Source of the DNA: Paenibacillus periandrae
GTDB taxonomy: Bacteria; Bacillota; Bacilli; Paenibacillales; NBRC-103111
Direction of reading: 5' to 3'
NCBI RefSeq assembly: GCF_022458865.1
Contig: NZ_JAJNMU010000004.1
Location: 372,001 to 436,000, forward strand
DNA length: 64,000 nt
In this document: in pieces, positions 42,080 through 51,576 of the stretch
How the letters are laid out: each line of letters opens with the position of its first letter
Numbering within the stretch: the first letter of the stretch is position 1
Notes under the pieces: model-generated
Told to the model about the DNA's origin: nothing
The model's input: the letters and a program-made list of their open reading frames with translations, nothing else
Databases searched by the model: none
Program-made: the position numbers and the translations under genes

Positions 42080-42508
42080 TCATAGGATGTCTTTTTTTAA
42101 ATAATAATGAGTGTGTCTGCCAGCATTTTGTATCGTTCCAAATACTTCAAAACCTTGTTCCTTGTAAAAATCTAACGCTTGGAAGCTCAAAGTATCTAGC
42201 TTCATAAAATCACAGTTTTTATCTTTTGCAATTTGTTCAGCTTCCGAGAGGAGTTTCTTCCCATATCCTAACTTTCGATAGGCATCATCCACAAAGAGAT
42301 ACTGCACCTCTAACCAATTCCAACATATTTCACCTACTAGCCCACCGAAAATATTCCCATAGGTATCTTGCAAATACAGGTTAACGATTTGATACCTGCC
42401 CTTCAAATCGTCTGGGAAATGCCTTAAATTATATTCAATCATTTTGTTTACGACATATGATTTAGCGGCATCATTAGTCTCATTCGTTATATGTAAATCC
42501 ATGTGCAT
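42080..42508 (-). CDS. GNAT-family N-acetyltransferase
   Basis: About 142 residues with the acetyl-CoA motif YRKLGYGKKLLSEAEQIAK, the following LDTLSFQALDFYKEQGFEVFG and a C-terminal HTHYYLKK. The acceptor is unknown. The longest frame begins five codons earlier with TTG; the ATG at 42508 lies four bases after AGGAG and another at 42502 is possible. Confidence 0.85.
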   Translation of the reverse strand: MHMDLHITNETNDAAKSYVVNKMIEYNLRHFPDDLKGRYQIVNLYLQDTYGNIFGGLVGEICWNWLEVQYLFVDDAYRKLGYGKKLLSEAEQIAKDKNCDFMKLDTLSFQALDFYKEQGFEVFGTIQNAGRHTHYYLKKDIL

Positions 42509-42582
42509 ACAACTCCTGTTCAATTCAAGATATAGTTTAGTATATCATTAACACCCAGAATTTGGTGTTGTAGGAAACAATT

Positions 42583-43126
42583 ATAATCAAGATAACCTCC
42601 CTGTTGCAGATAACATTGTGAACCAGGACTTTACCACAAGCAAACCCAATGAGAAGTGGTTGAGTGATATTACCTACATAGCAACGGCTGAAGGATGGCT
42701 ATATCTCGCTGGCGTGTTGGATTTACATGGCCGAAAACTCGTAGGCTGGGCGATGGATAGTCGTATGAAAACAGAGCTTGTCTGTGCGGCTCTGAAGCAA
42801 GCAATTGGCCGCACAGGTGCATCCAAAGGACTTATTGTACATTCTGATCGCGGCGTTCAATACGCCAGTAAAGGTTACCAGAAACTTCTTGAGAAGAACG
42901 GATTTATCTGCAGCATGAGTCGCAAAGGAAACTGTTATGATAATTCTCCAATGGAATCCTTTTGGGGAAAGTTGAAAATGGAATGGCTCAATGATTACAC
43001 ATTCAAGACACGAGCTGAGGCTAAGAAAGCTGTTTTTGAATACATCGAATTCTTTTACAACCGTCGGAGAACGCATTCCTCCAACGATTATGTCCCGCCA
43101 TTCCTAACAATCGATCCAACTTCTTG
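42583..43126 (+). mobile_element. IS3-family transposase OrfB remnant (C-terminal half)
   Basis: The frame from NLPVADNIVNQDF through KPNEKWLSDITYI, HSDRGVQYAS and NSPMESFWG to a RRRTHSSNDYVPP end is the DDE integrase domain of IS3-type OrfB (Asp, Asp and Glu all present). The N-terminal third and OrfA are missing, and stop codons lie upstream. It is joined without a gap to an IS630-type piece, so it is a dead fragment. Confidence 0.85.
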
Positions 43127-43659
43127 AGGATTCTCGTCCATCCGAACCGATGAAACCCGGACAAGTGCGTCGGGAAGACTACGAGTATGTCCGTAAGGGA
43201 AGTTGCAGCGTCTTCTTGTTTACAGAGCCTTTAGTTGGATGGGGCCATGTACAAGCCAGTGAGCGACGGACCAAAGTGGATTGGGCCATGCAAATTAAGG
43301 AATTACTCGAAGTACACTATCCCTATGCGAAACAGATTCGGCTCGTCATGGATAATTTGAACACGCACACGATTTCTTCTTTGTATGAAGCGTTTGCGCC
43401 GGAACTGGCATTATCGCTGGCCCAGCGCTTGGAAATCCATTACACCCCCAAGCACGGAAGCTGGTTGAACATAGCGGAAATTGAGTTGAGTGCGATGACG
43501 ATCCAATGTCTGGATCGACGCATTGGCTCCATCGATCAATTGCAAAGTGAAATTACGGCATGGGAAGTCGACCGTAACCAGGCACTGAAGTCCGTAGAGT
43601 GGCACTTTTCCACTCAGCAGGCCAGAGGCAAATTGATACATCTGTATCCTGAAATTTGA
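43118..43659 (+). mobile_element. IS630-family transposase remnant (C-terminal half)
   Basis: Translation from QLLEDSRPSEPMKPGQVRRE through the VMDNLNTH and KHGSWLNIAEIE motifs is typical of IS630/Tc1-like DDE enzymes. The first half, with the first catalytic Asp, is absent; the break coincides with the end of the IS3 piece at about 43112-43118. One element probably inserted into or recombined with the other. Confidence 0.85.
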
Positions 43660-43786
43660 TGCGGTCAAGGTACTAGCCTCATCCATCGGGGTATGATCCG
43701 GATGTCTAACCTCAATGCCCATCTGCCCAAGGTGCACCTACACCGGGATGCCGCCGGCGGCGAGAATGACTTGGATCGCATTCGCT
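43660..43786 (-). pseudogene. Unidentified coding-like remnant
   Basis: The minus strand reads KANAIQVILAAGGIPV, a stop, then VHLGQMGIEVRHPDHTPMDEA. This looks like real protein sequence but I cannot name the family. It is cut by the IS630 piece on one side and by the MFS gene on the other. Confidence 0.35.
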
Positions 43787-45022
43787 TTATCCGCTTTCCT
43801 CTAGCTTCGCTTGGAACAGGGGGCGCACCCAGATGAGAAAATAGACGAAGCCCGCCGCGATCGCGACCGTCGTGAGCAGGAAAGGAAGCGAATAGTTTTT
43901 GCCGGCCAAAATGAATCCCGTCGCATAGGAGGACACTGCGGAGCCGGCGCTTCCAAAGACCGTCCGCATGCCGGCGAACAAGTTACGTTCCTTCTCTGAA
44001 ATGCACGACATCGCTTGCGAAACGGTCATATTCGTCAAGAGCGTGAAGGCGCCGCCTCGCAGGAGCAGCAAAGCGCCGAAAAGAAAGGACGGAAATGCGG
44101 CGACGAGCAGCGCAGTAAACGCGAAATTGGCCGCATAAACGTAAAAATACGCTTTCTTTGCGCTGAACCGCTCCAGCAGCACCGGCATCAGCATCGAACC
44201 GATGAACGTGAAGACGCCCGCCGCCGTCAGCAATAGCGAGACGGAGGTATCTGCCCAGCCTAGGCGGAATTTTACGATAACGTTCAGATAAGGGGCGAGA
44301 AAGCCGAAGGCGAGGCCGTTCAGCAGCATGAAAATGCCGAGAATCCATACCATGCGGCTCGGCTTCCATGCTCCGGTTCGAGAATTAGCGCGCGCCGCAG
44401 ACACGGCCGGTGCGGTCGGCTCCGACTTCGGTTCCTTGGGAAGCAGCATTGCGCGGGAGATACAACCCGCAAACAGCATGACTGATGCGGCGAATATGGT
44501 CCCCTGGTAGATCGACGTATGTCCCCCGAGCCATATTGGCAAGTAGCCGCCAAGCAGCGTGCCGATTCCGACGAACAACGTAAAGATTGCAAACAGCAGG
44601 CTAAACGCGCGGATTTCTTCCTTTTGCGATCGGCTATAGTGGTAAAGAAGCTGGATCTCGGACGTGGTTAGCAGCGTAATCCCGAGCGTCATGAGCAACT
44701 GGGAAGCATAAAACACTGGCAGTGTGCTGCCGAAGCCGAAGCCGACGTAGCCGGAGGCGTGCAGGAAGAGGCCGATGACGAGCGCGTTCTTGCGGCTAAT
44801 TCGGCCGGCAAGCAAGCCGGAAGGCACGGATATGAGTCCCATAAACAGCGCGCCGACGGAGGTCAGCTCGCCGATTTGCTCCTCGTTCAGCTTCACGTCA
44901 AGTAAATGCAGGTTAAGCACCAGTTGAAACATCCCGATGCCGATTCCTAAAGACGCTTCCGTCGCGATAAAGCGTCGAACGCCGGGCGATAGATCAAACA
45001 TGTCTTTGAGCGTTTTCCACAT
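43787..45022 (-). CDS. Major facilitator superfamily transporter
   Basis: The 411-residue protein has 12 hydrophobic segments, the loop GLLAGRISRKNALVIG between helices 2 and 3 as in MFS proteins, and a charged central linker (PKEPKSEPTAPAV). Substrate unknown. TAAAGGAG precedes the ATG. Base use differs from the neighbours: the 60 bases at 44701-44760 contain 37 G or C, while 45601-45660 in the next gene contain 20. With IS remnants adjoining, it was probably acquired separately. Confidence 0.88.
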   Translation of the reverse strand: MWKTLKDMFDLSPGVRRFIATEASLGIGIGMFQLVLNLHLLDVKLNEEQIGELTSVGALFMGLISVPSGLLAGRISRKNALVIGLFLHASGYVGFGFGSTLPVFYASQLLMTLGITLLTTSEIQLLYHYSRSQKEEIRAFSLLFAIFTLFVGIGTLLGGYLPIWLGGHTSIYQGTIFAASVMLFAGCISRAMLLPKEPKSEPTAPAVSAARANSRTGAWKPSRMVWILGIFMLLNGLAFGFLAPYLNVIVKFRLGWADTSVSLLLTAAGVFTFIGSMLMPVLLERFSAKKAYFYVYAANFAFTALLVAAFPSFLFGALLLLRGGAFTLLTNMTVSQAMSCISEKERNLFAGMRTVFGSAGSAVSSYATGFILAGKNYSLPFLLTTVAIAAGFVYFLIWVRPLFQAKLEESG

Positions 45023-45191
45023 CGTGTCTGATCTCCTTTAATAGTTCGAACAATTGATGACGATTCCATGCCAAATTCTCATCATATTTGCCGTCCCGGT
45101 AACTGCAAAACCAATTTTTCGTAGGCGATAGACGCGGGCAGGCACCCGGAAAAAATTCGCTGTAGACATAAATAAAAGCATAATAAAAAGA

Positions 45192-45257
45192 GTAATTACT
45201 TAGTTACCTTTAAAGGTCTAAGGTAATTACTTCTAAAGGTCTAAGGTAATTACTTCA
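45192..45257. repeat. Tandem 23-base repeat with three GTAATTACTT units
   Basis: AAAGGTCTAAGGTAATTACTTC occurs twice in tandem (45212-45234 and 45235-45257), and a third GTAATTACTT lies at 45192. Each unit holds the palindrome GTAATTAC. They lie between the PHP gene stop and the MFS start, so they could control the MFS gene. Confidence 0.75.
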
Positions 45258-45268
45258 TTTTGTCCCTT

Positions 45269-46087
45269 TTAAAGTGTAGTCAGAATCCTTTGCTTTTTAA
45301 CAAAGTAAGCCCACTCAGTATAGCCAATCTCTTTTAGTCTTTTTTGCACTAGTTCAAATTCATCACTAATCCGTTCAGGTTTATGTGAATCTGATCCAAA
45401 TGTTACCTTCACATTATAGAACAGAGCGCGTTCTAAAATGTCATCTGCCGGATACCATTCACCACAATCTTTTATTTTTCCAGATGTATTGATCTCAATC
45501 GCGATATCTTCTTGAGCAATGACTTTCAGCGTTTTTTCAATAGCGTCTGTTTCAATAGCTGAAAAGGCTGGGTAATATGCTTTCATTGCATCAATGTGAC
45601 CCAGGATTTGAAACATACCGCTTTTGGCAGATTTCTGTATCAAATCATAGTATTCTTTTTTAACTTTAAACTGTTCTTGAGCGGTTAAACCATTCCAACG
45701 ATCTTTTTTAAAAATGTCAATGTTTTGAACATCATGAACAGACCCAATAATGTAGTCAAAAGGGTGTAAAAGATATTGTTCACGGTAAACTTCAATATGA
45801 TCATTGAAGAAGTCACTTTCCATTCCTAATAAGACGTGGATTTTATCTTCATATTTTTCTTTTAAGCGAAGTACTTCCTCAACATAAGGGACAAGTTCAC
45901 TTTTTGCCATTGCGAGCTTTGGATAGAGATGGTCTTCTTCACTATAAAAGTATGGAGAATGGTCAGAGATCCCAATATATTGCAACCCATATTCTATGGC
46001 TTGCTTTACATAATCCTCAATTGTGCCGATAGCATGTCCACAGCGATGATGGTGAGTGTGCAGATCAAATTTTATTGAATTCGTCAT
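45269..46087 (-). CDS. PHP-domain phosphoesterase (histidinol-phosphatase-like)
   Basis: The 272-residue protein has the PHP metal motifs: DLHTHHHRCGHA, GISDHS, a conserved GSVHD and GSDSHKPE. Family members include HisK-type histidinol phosphatases and cyclic-phosphate hydrolases. There is no his gene nearby; it is the last gene of a Ugp-like uptake cluster, so it more likely cleaves an imported organophosphate ester. AGGAGG precedes the ATG. The substrate is inference. Confidence 0.85.
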   Translation of the reverse strand: MTNSIKFDLHTHHHRCGHAIGTIEDYVKQAIEYGLQYIGISDHSPYFYSEEDHLYPKLAMAKSELVPYVEEVLRLKEKYEDKIHVLLGMESDFFNDHIEVYREQYLLHPFDYIIGSVHDVQNIDIFKKDRWNGLTAQEQFKVKKEYYDLIQKSAKSGMFQILGHIDAMKAYYPAFSAIETDAIEKTLKVIAQEDIAIEINTSGKIKDCGEWYPADDILERALFYNVKVTFGSDSHKPERISDEFELVQKRLKEIGYTEWAYFVKKQRILTTL

Positions 46088-46141
46088 TATCTAAGGCCTC
46101 CTACTAAAATGGGAAATTCATACTTCGTCATTTCTTCTCAT

Positions 46142-46966
46142 TTATTTTACGCCTGTATATACGAACGCGCGAATGATTTGACGCTGGGCAAAGAAAAACA
46201 CAATTAAAATTGGAATAACGAGTATCATGTTACCAGCCATCATTACATTCCAGGCTATCCCACCCTCTACGACCATTAATTTTGAAATTCCGAGTGGCAG
46301 CGTACGGGCTGCATCACTTGTTGTCATAACGAGCGGCCAAAAATAATCGTTCCAATGGCCAATAAAGCTGAATAATGCAAATGTAATGAGTACAGGTTTT
46401 GCCATTGGAATCATGAGGTCGATAATGATTTTCCATTCCGATGCGTCATCTAGTCTTGCCGCTTCAAGAAGCTCATCAGGTACTTGCATAAATGACTGGC
46501 GTAACATAAAAATCCCAAATGCACTCGAAGAAAATGGCAAAATAAGTGCCCATATTGTATCAAGTAGTCCCCATGAGCTCATTTGCAAATATACTGGAAG
46601 GACTATTAATTGGCCGGGAATCATTAATGTAATCATTGTTAGCGCAAAGAAAATATTGCTTCCTATAAATTGATAACGTGCAAACGCATAAGCTGCCGGT
46701 ATAATAGTTATAAATTGAAATAAAAGGATGACAATGGAGACTACCAGGCTATTTAAAAGATAATGCATAAACGGACCTGAATTCCATGCTTTTGTGAAGT
46801 TTTCCCATACCAATTGGTCCGGTATCCACTTTGGAGGAAACATAAGGGTTTCACTTAAAGTTTTAAACGATGTAGAGATCATCCAGACAAATGGCATGGC
46901 GAATACAATGACTACAAAAATAAGTCCGATTCCATTTAATACCTTTCCTATCGATAATGATTTCAT
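46142..46966 (-). CDS. ABC permease, UgpE-like
   Basis: About 274 residues, six spans and the EAA-loop (LEAARLDDASEWKIIIDLMI). A longer frame runs back into the previous gene, but the ATG at 46966 lies behind two GGAGG boxes and starts MKSLSIGKVL, a normal permease N terminus. It is 22 bases downstream of the UgpA-like gene and forms the channel with it. Confidence 0.9.
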   Translation of the reverse strand: MKSLSIGKVLNGIGLIFVVIVFAMPFVWMISTSFKTLSETLMFPPKWIPDQLVWENFTKAWNSGPFMHYLLNSLVVSIVILLFQFITIIPAAYAFARYQFIGSNIFFALTMITLMIPGQLIVLPVYLQMSSWGLLDTIWALILPFSSSAFGIFMLRQSFMQVPDELLEAARLDDASEWKIIIDLMIPMAKPVLITFALFSFIGHWNDYFWPLVMTTSDAARTLPLGISKLMVVEGGIAWNVMMAGNMILVIPILIVFFFAQRQIIRAFVYTGVK

Positions 46967-46988
46967 ACATATCCTCCAAGCCTCCAAG

Positions 46989-47858
46989 TTATCGGTAATG
47001 AACTCTTTGCGAAAGAATTCGAAAGTAGACAATCGTTACCAAACTCACAATAACGAGCAAGATCACTCCCGCTGCTGACGCATACCCAATTTTAAAGAAA
47101 CGAAATCCATTTTCGTAAATGTAATAAACAAATGTGTTCGTTGAGTTAATTGGTCCACCGCTAGTCATGATGGATATTGTTTCAAACACTTGGAAGGAGC
47201 TAATTAAACCTATACTTGTTAAGAAAAACAATGTTGGAGACAGCATCGGAAGCGTTAGCTTAAAAAACGTATGCGCTTTGCTGGCTTCATCAAGCTCCGC
47301 TGCTTCATATATATCACGAGGTATACTTTGAAGCCCTGCAATAAAAATTAAGGTATTAAAACCAATACCTTTCCAAATGGCAACAATTACAAGTGATAGT
47401 AACGCAGTGCTTGGATCTGTCAACCATGGAACATTCGAGAAACCGATTAAATTTAAGAACCAGTTTAATAATCCATAATCAGTATCCATTAGCCACTTCC
47501 AAAGCATTGACACGGATACAAGGGAAATAATATGCGGGCTAAAAATGGCGCCCTGTATAAACCCATATAAGGCTCCCTGTCGATTCAGCCAAAGTGCTAG
47601 TAGCAATGAAATAGCAATGGTCAAAGTCACAGTCAGTATCGTATACGTGAAAGTGTTTCCCATGACTTCAATGAATTCACGCTCAGAAAAAAGCATCTTA
47701 AAATTGGCGAAGCCAACAAATGATTTTTCGGGACTTACAAAATTCCAGTCGTGCATACTTAAATAAATCATGTATCCGATCGGGTAAATAAAAAACAAAC
47801 AAAAAACCGTAATGGCGGGTGCAATCATTAAGTATGGCCGGATCTTGTTCATCACCAT
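46989..47858 (-). CDS. ABC permease, UgpA-like
   Basis: The 289-residue protein has six spans, EAA-loop (YEAAELDEASKAHTFFKLTL) and MTSGGPINSTNTFVYYIYE, as in UgpA/MalF relatives. GGGAGG lies eight bases before the ATG, which directly follows the ATPase stop. Confidence 0.9.
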   Translation of the reverse strand: MVMNKIRPYLMIAPAITVFCLFFIYPIGYMIYLSMHDWNFVSPEKSFVGFANFKMLFSEREFIEVMGNTFTYTILTVTLTIAISLLLALWLNRQGALYGFIQGAIFSPHIISLVSVSMLWKWLMDTDYGLLNWFLNLIGFSNVPWLTDPSTALLSLVIVAIWKGIGFNTLIFIAGLQSIPRDIYEAAELDEASKAHTFFKLTLPMLSPTLFFLTSIGLISSFQVFETISIMTSGGPINSTNTFVYYIYENGFRFFKIGYASAAGVILLVIVSLVTIVYFRILSQRVHYR

Positions 47859-47859
47859 A

Positions 47860-48939
47860 CTATCGTCCTCCCATTACCAGCACAGGCTCATCGTGTTTTA
47901 TCGTGATAGTGCGATTCCGTACTCCTTCGTGATCAAAGAAGTACAACTTTTCATGAGGGATCATTACATTGACACGTGTCACATCGTGTAAAGGATCCTT
48001 TACACTTTTAATGTTCATCACACCTGCTTCATTTTTCACAGTATAAATTGTTTCCGAGCCTAATGCTTCCATTGTTAATATCTCACTGTGGATGATAATG
48101 GAATGTGGATCTTTGCTTTCAGTAAGAGAAAGCTGAATGTGTTCTGGACGAAACCCAACATATTTTATATCGCCATTAACTGTAGGCATGAAATCCAAAA
48201 GTTGATTATGGTCCAAAATATTCATAGCAGGTGTACCAATAAAATTTGCTGTAAAAATATTGTTCGGATCATGATACACTTTCATTGGAGTGTCTGCCTG
48301 TTGAATTTTCCCTTTGTTCAAAATGACAATTTCATCACCCATAGACATGGCTTCCACCTGATCATGCGTCACATAAATAAACGTTGTGCCGAGTCGTTTA
48401 TGCAGTTGGATTAATTCCGTTCTCATTTGACCACGCAGCTTAGCATCCAGATTGGACAGAGGTTCGTCCAAAATAAACACTTTTGGTTTTTTCACCATCG
48501 CGCGGGCTAATGCAACACGCTGTCTTTGACCGCCTGAAAGATGTTGCGGCTTTTTATCAAGAAATTCCGTCAGTCCAACGATTTCTGAAATTTCACGTAT
48601 CAGTTCTTCTCGCTCAGCTTTTGGAATTTTTTTATTTTTAAGACCAAATTCAATATTTCCCCAGACTGTCATTGTTGGATATAACGCATAACTTTGAAAC
48701 ACCATGGCGATGTTGCGTTTACCAGGAGGTGTATCATTGACAAGTTGGTCTCCTATCCAAATTTCACCGCCTGTTTCTTTTTCTAGGCCAGCAATCATGC
48801 GAAGAGTCGTTGATTTACCACAGCCAGATGGACCTACCAAGACAGTGAACGATCCGTCTTGAATCGTTAAGTTTAAATTGCTGATGATTTCTTCCTCTTT
48901 ATAAGCTTTTGAGACATTAACTAATCTAATTTCCGCCAT
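47860..48939 (-). CDS. ABC transporter ATPase, UgpC/MsmX-like
   Basis: The 359-residue protein has Walker A GPSGCGKST, the signature HLSGGQRQR, Walker B VFILDEPLSNLDA, H-loop YVTHDQVEA and a C-terminal TOBE regulatory region (YVGFRPEHIQLS). It energises the UgpA/E-like channel. It is the only full ABC ATPase in the window, so it might also serve the three ATPase-less sugar operons, as MsmX does in B. subtilis; that is inference. The ATG at 48939 (MAEIRLVNVSKAY) is preferred over a TTG seven codons earlier. Confidence 0.92.
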   Translation of the reverse strand: MAEIRLVNVSKAYKEEEIISNLNLTIQDGSFTVLVGPSGCGKSTTLRMIAGLEKETGGEIWIGDQLVNDTPPGKRNIAMVFQSYALYPTMTVWGNIEFGLKNKKIPKAEREELIREISEIVGLTEFLDKKPQHLSGGQRQRVALARAMVKKPKVFILDEPLSNLDAKLRGQMRTELIQLHKRLGTTFIYVTHDQVEAMSMGDEIVILNKGKIQQADTPMKVYHDPNNIFTANFIGTPAMNILDHNQLLDFMPTVNGDIKYVGFRPEHIQLSLTESKDPHSIIIHSEILTMEALGSETIYTVKNEAGVMNIKSVKDPLHDVTRVNVMIPHEKLYFFDHEGVRNRTITIKHDEPVLVMGGR

Positions 48940-48964
48940 GTTATTTTTTCCCCATTTCAATGAC

Positions 48965-49065
48965 CTGAATATCGAATATAGAATGGATTGGCAAATGCCA
49001 ATAGCTCGCCTTCTTCACCTAAGCCAAAATAATGGACAGAATCACTACCGCCAATTTCAACTGTT
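48965..49065 (-). pseudogene. C-terminal fragment of an unknown protein
   Basis: The minus strand reads VEIGGSDSVHYFGLGEEGEL then LAFANPFYIRYSGH and a stop just before the ATPase ribosome binding site. A TGA stands in frame directly upstream. It looks like the tail of a metallo- or PHP-type protein, but too little is left to say. Confidence 0.45.
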
Positions 49066-49068
49066 CAT

Positions 49069-49165
49069 CCCATGAAAACCCAGTACTCCATAACCTTTGT
49101 TACCGGGTAGAGCCTGGTTTCTGAGGTTACGGAGCACTAGAAGACGGCTTCAAATTTTCATGGGT
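49069..49165. repeat. 97-base nested inverted repeat between binding-protein and ATPase genes
   Basis: Outer arms CCCATGAAAA and TTTTCATGGG enclose inner arms AGTACTCCATAACCT and AGGTTACGGAGCACT, giving a long stem-loop with few mismatches. It lies in the 320-base gap of the operon and could process or stabilise the mRNA, or be a small mobile repeat. Confidence 0.65.
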
Positions 49166-49260
49166 GTATAACTTTTGATTCTCATCGTTATAGTAATAGG
49201 AAGTGGAGAAGAAAAGCTGCATTGCTCACATTTTACTTCCTGACTAGTATGGTTTAACTC

Positions 49261-50571
49261 TTATTTTTGAAGCAATTGATTTGCTTTTTCAGCTGCTGCA
49301 TCAAGGGCACCCTGTGGAGCAAGATCATCTTTTAACAGTGTTCGAGATATTGCATCACTAATTATTTTCATAATTTCTGGATAGGCTTTAGCCATTGGAC
49401 GAGCTTGAGCGTATTGCAATTGATCCATTCCTACTTTAAATTGTGGTTTTTCTTTGTAAAGAGCTCGCATTTCTTCTGTCTCATTTGCAGAAAAGCGGCT
49501 AGGCAGGTAACCTGTATGTGAGCTTGCATAAACAGTTTGTTCTTTCGCTGTCATCCATTTTATAAATTCCCATGCTGCATTTTGTTTTTCTTTATCAAGA
49601 CCTGAAATCATGACAATATTAGTACCAGCAGACGTCACAGCTTGTACTTTATCAGATGGCATAAATGCTGTATTTAATTCAAAGCCTTGTTCTTTCGCAA
49701 CACCTAAATGGTATGAAAGATCTGCAGAAGATTCGAACATCATCGCTGCTCGGCCATTTGCAAAATCTTGATTCTTTACTTTTGTAGCATCTTCACCGCC
49801 AGGAACTTTAATTAAGCCTTCCTTCTTTAGCTTTTTCCAAAATGCTAGTGCCTCGACACCGGCTTTTTCATTAAATGCGACTCGAGACTTATCGTCAGAT
49901 AGTATTTTTCCTCCTCCTTGCGCAACAAATGCTTCAAACATATAAGTGCTAACCGGCATTGTCATCCCAACTGTTTTTCCTTCTTTAGTAAGAGCACGCA
50001 AATAATTTTCAAATTCAGCCCAATTTTTTGGACCAGTTGGATTTAGACCTGCTTCTTTTAACATGGACGCATTCATATAAAGGATCGGCGTACTGCGAAA
50101 ATACGGAAGTGAATAAAGTTTGCCATCCACATACGAATTACCCATAAGACCTGGGTTAAAATCCTTTAAATCAAACTTATCTCGTTCAACAAAAGGTGTT
50201 AAGTCCTGTATCATGCCAGACTTTGCAAATACAGCGATCGATGTATTTGCATTCAATGTCACTTCCGGTGCATTTTTTGCAGCAAATGCAGCCTGCGTTT
50301 TTGCTTCAAGTTCATCGGATGTTCCTTGATATTCTGCAGTTACATGAATTTTATTCTGTGATTCATTAAACATTTTTGCAAGATTTTTATTGGTTTCACC
50401 AATTTTGTCTCCCCATGCGTACCAAAACTTAATCTCGATTTTTTCATCGGTCGCAGAAGCCTCTTTTGAATTCTTCGTATTCGCATTCGTTCCAGCTGAC
50501 TTTGTTGAGTTACATGCTGATACAAGACATAGTGCAATAAGCATAATCAAAAAAACATATAATTTTTTCAT
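49261..50571 (-). CDS. UgpB-like extracellular solute-binding lipoprotein
   Basis: The 436-residue lipoprotein has lipobox LVSAC, IKFWYAWGDKIGETNKNLA early and GGGKILSDDKSRVAFNEKAG in the middle, as in UgpB and related CUT1 binding proteins. UgpB binds glycerol-3-phosphate or glycerophosphodiesters; the neighbouring phosphoesterases support an organophosphate ligand, but sugars are not excluded. A much longer frame exists upstream, but the signal peptide starts at MKKLYVFLIMLI (50571), with AAGGGTG before it. Confidence 0.88.
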   Translation of the reverse strand: MKKLYVFLIMLIALCLVSACNSTKSAGTNANTKNSKEASATDEKIEIKFWYAWGDKIGETNKNLAKMFNESQNKIHVTAEYQGTSDELEAKTQAAFAAKNAPEVTLNANTSIAVFAKSGMIQDLTPFVERDKFDLKDFNPGLMGNSYVDGKLYSLPYFRSTPILYMNASMLKEAGLNPTGPKNWAEFENYLRALTKEGKTVGMTMPVSTYMFEAFVAQGGGKILSDDKSRVAFNEKAGVEALAFWKKLKKEGLIKVPGGEDATKVKNQDFANGRAAMMFESSADLSYHLGVAKEQGFELNTAFMPSDKVQAVTSAGTNIVMISGLDKEKQNAAWEFIKWMTAKEQTVYASSHTGYLPSRFSANETEEMRALYKEKPQFKVGMDQLQYAQARPMAKAYPEIMKIISDAISRTLLKDDLAPQGALDAAAEKANQLLQK

Positions 50572-50660
50572 TTCTGATTTTTCACCCTTCTTTTTTGATG
50601 GTTTTTTCTCATTTCGCTGGCGGTTAATGGGCGAGTCGCTTTTACCTGAAGAATGTCTTC

Positions 50661-51479
50661 CTATTGTAATAAAGGAATACGGCAATTACGATGTTCATCA
50701 GTGCCTCTTGCTGATTCCTCTGGAGCAAAATGACTAATATTATCGTAAATGATTGGTGCACTTTGTGCGATAGCAGAATCGTTCAAATCAATCGCATTTA
50801 CAGTAATCTCATTTTCTCCAATTTCAATTAGACGAAACGCATGCTGATCTAGTGGGGCTGATGTTTGAACGAACGTCCAGTTTTTTTGCTGAACAATTGA
50901 ATCCACGTGTATATGACCATTAAAATACATACCAACTCCTTCTTTTTGAGCCAAAATGCTCCATATATCTGCGTCCGGATGAATCGAGTGCTTGCCCATA
51001 TTTGAGAGTGCTGTTGTATTGTAGACTGGATGATGCGCAAAAACGAGCATCGGCTTTATCCCAGATGAACGAATTACATCTTGTAGCCACGAAAGCTGTT
51101 CATTATCTACCCAACCACCGGGATCCTTTTCTTTAGCCGTATCCAATAAGACAAGTACGGCTTTCTCCGTTTCAAATGAATGATACTGTGCCTGACCAGT
51201 GATGCTCAATACCTCTTTTTTTGTCATTGAAAGTAAATCATGATTTCCAAGTGCATGGTAGAAAGTACGGCTTTCTTGATTAATTAAACCATAAATATCC
51301 TTAAGTTCAGATTCAAGACCATAATTCGTTAAATCGCCAATCGAAACATAGAAATCCGCGTCCGTTTTTAAAAATTGATCAATGAACCTTCCATAAAAAG
51401 TTGAGTGGGCCTCTTTTAATCCTGGAATTGTTTCATCAATCGAAGGGTAGTGCAGATCACCAAACATTAGAATTTTCAC
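50661..51479 (-). CDS. Calcineurin-like metallophosphoesterase (CpdA/Icc type)
   Basis: About 272 residues with the dimetal motifs FGDLHYPS, SIGDLTNYG, ALGNHD, AHHPVYN and NGHIHVDS. Relatives cleave cyclic nucleotides or glycerophosphodiesters (GpdQ, CpdA). No signal peptide: it acts in the cytoplasm. It is the first structural gene of the Ugp-like cluster. The GTG at 51479 is seven bases after GAGGAG; an ATG two codons earlier is also possible. Confidence 0.88.
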   Translation of the reverse strand: MKILMFGDLHYPSIDETIPGLKEAHSTFYGRFIDQFLKTDADFYVSIGDLTNYGLESELKDIYGLINQESRTFYHALGNHDLLSMTKKEVLSITGQAQYHSFETEKAVLVLLDTAKEKDPGGWVDNEQLSWLQDVIRSSGIKPMLVFAHHPVYNTTALSNMGKHSIHPDADIWSILAQKEGVGMYFNGHIHVDSIVQQKNWTFVQTSAPLDQHAFRLIEIGENEITVNAIDLNDSAIAQSAPIIYDNISHFAPEESARGTDEHRNCRIPLLQ

Positions 51480-51576
51480 ATTCATTCTCCTCTCAAAATT
51501 AAACGATTGCATTTGGGGTACACCAGCACTTCTTATCATAATCACAAATTGTTAATCTCGCATCAAAGTTCGGCGT

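Noticed and set aside
41083-42508. AAA ATPase and GNAT genes as a two-gene defence system
   Set aside because: They are 230 bases apart with a GC-rich hairpin between them, and no nuclease, toxin or reverse-transcriptase partner is present.
45192-45257. Tandem repeats as a CRISPR array
   Set aside because: Only two or three units, no variable spacers and no cas genes nearby.
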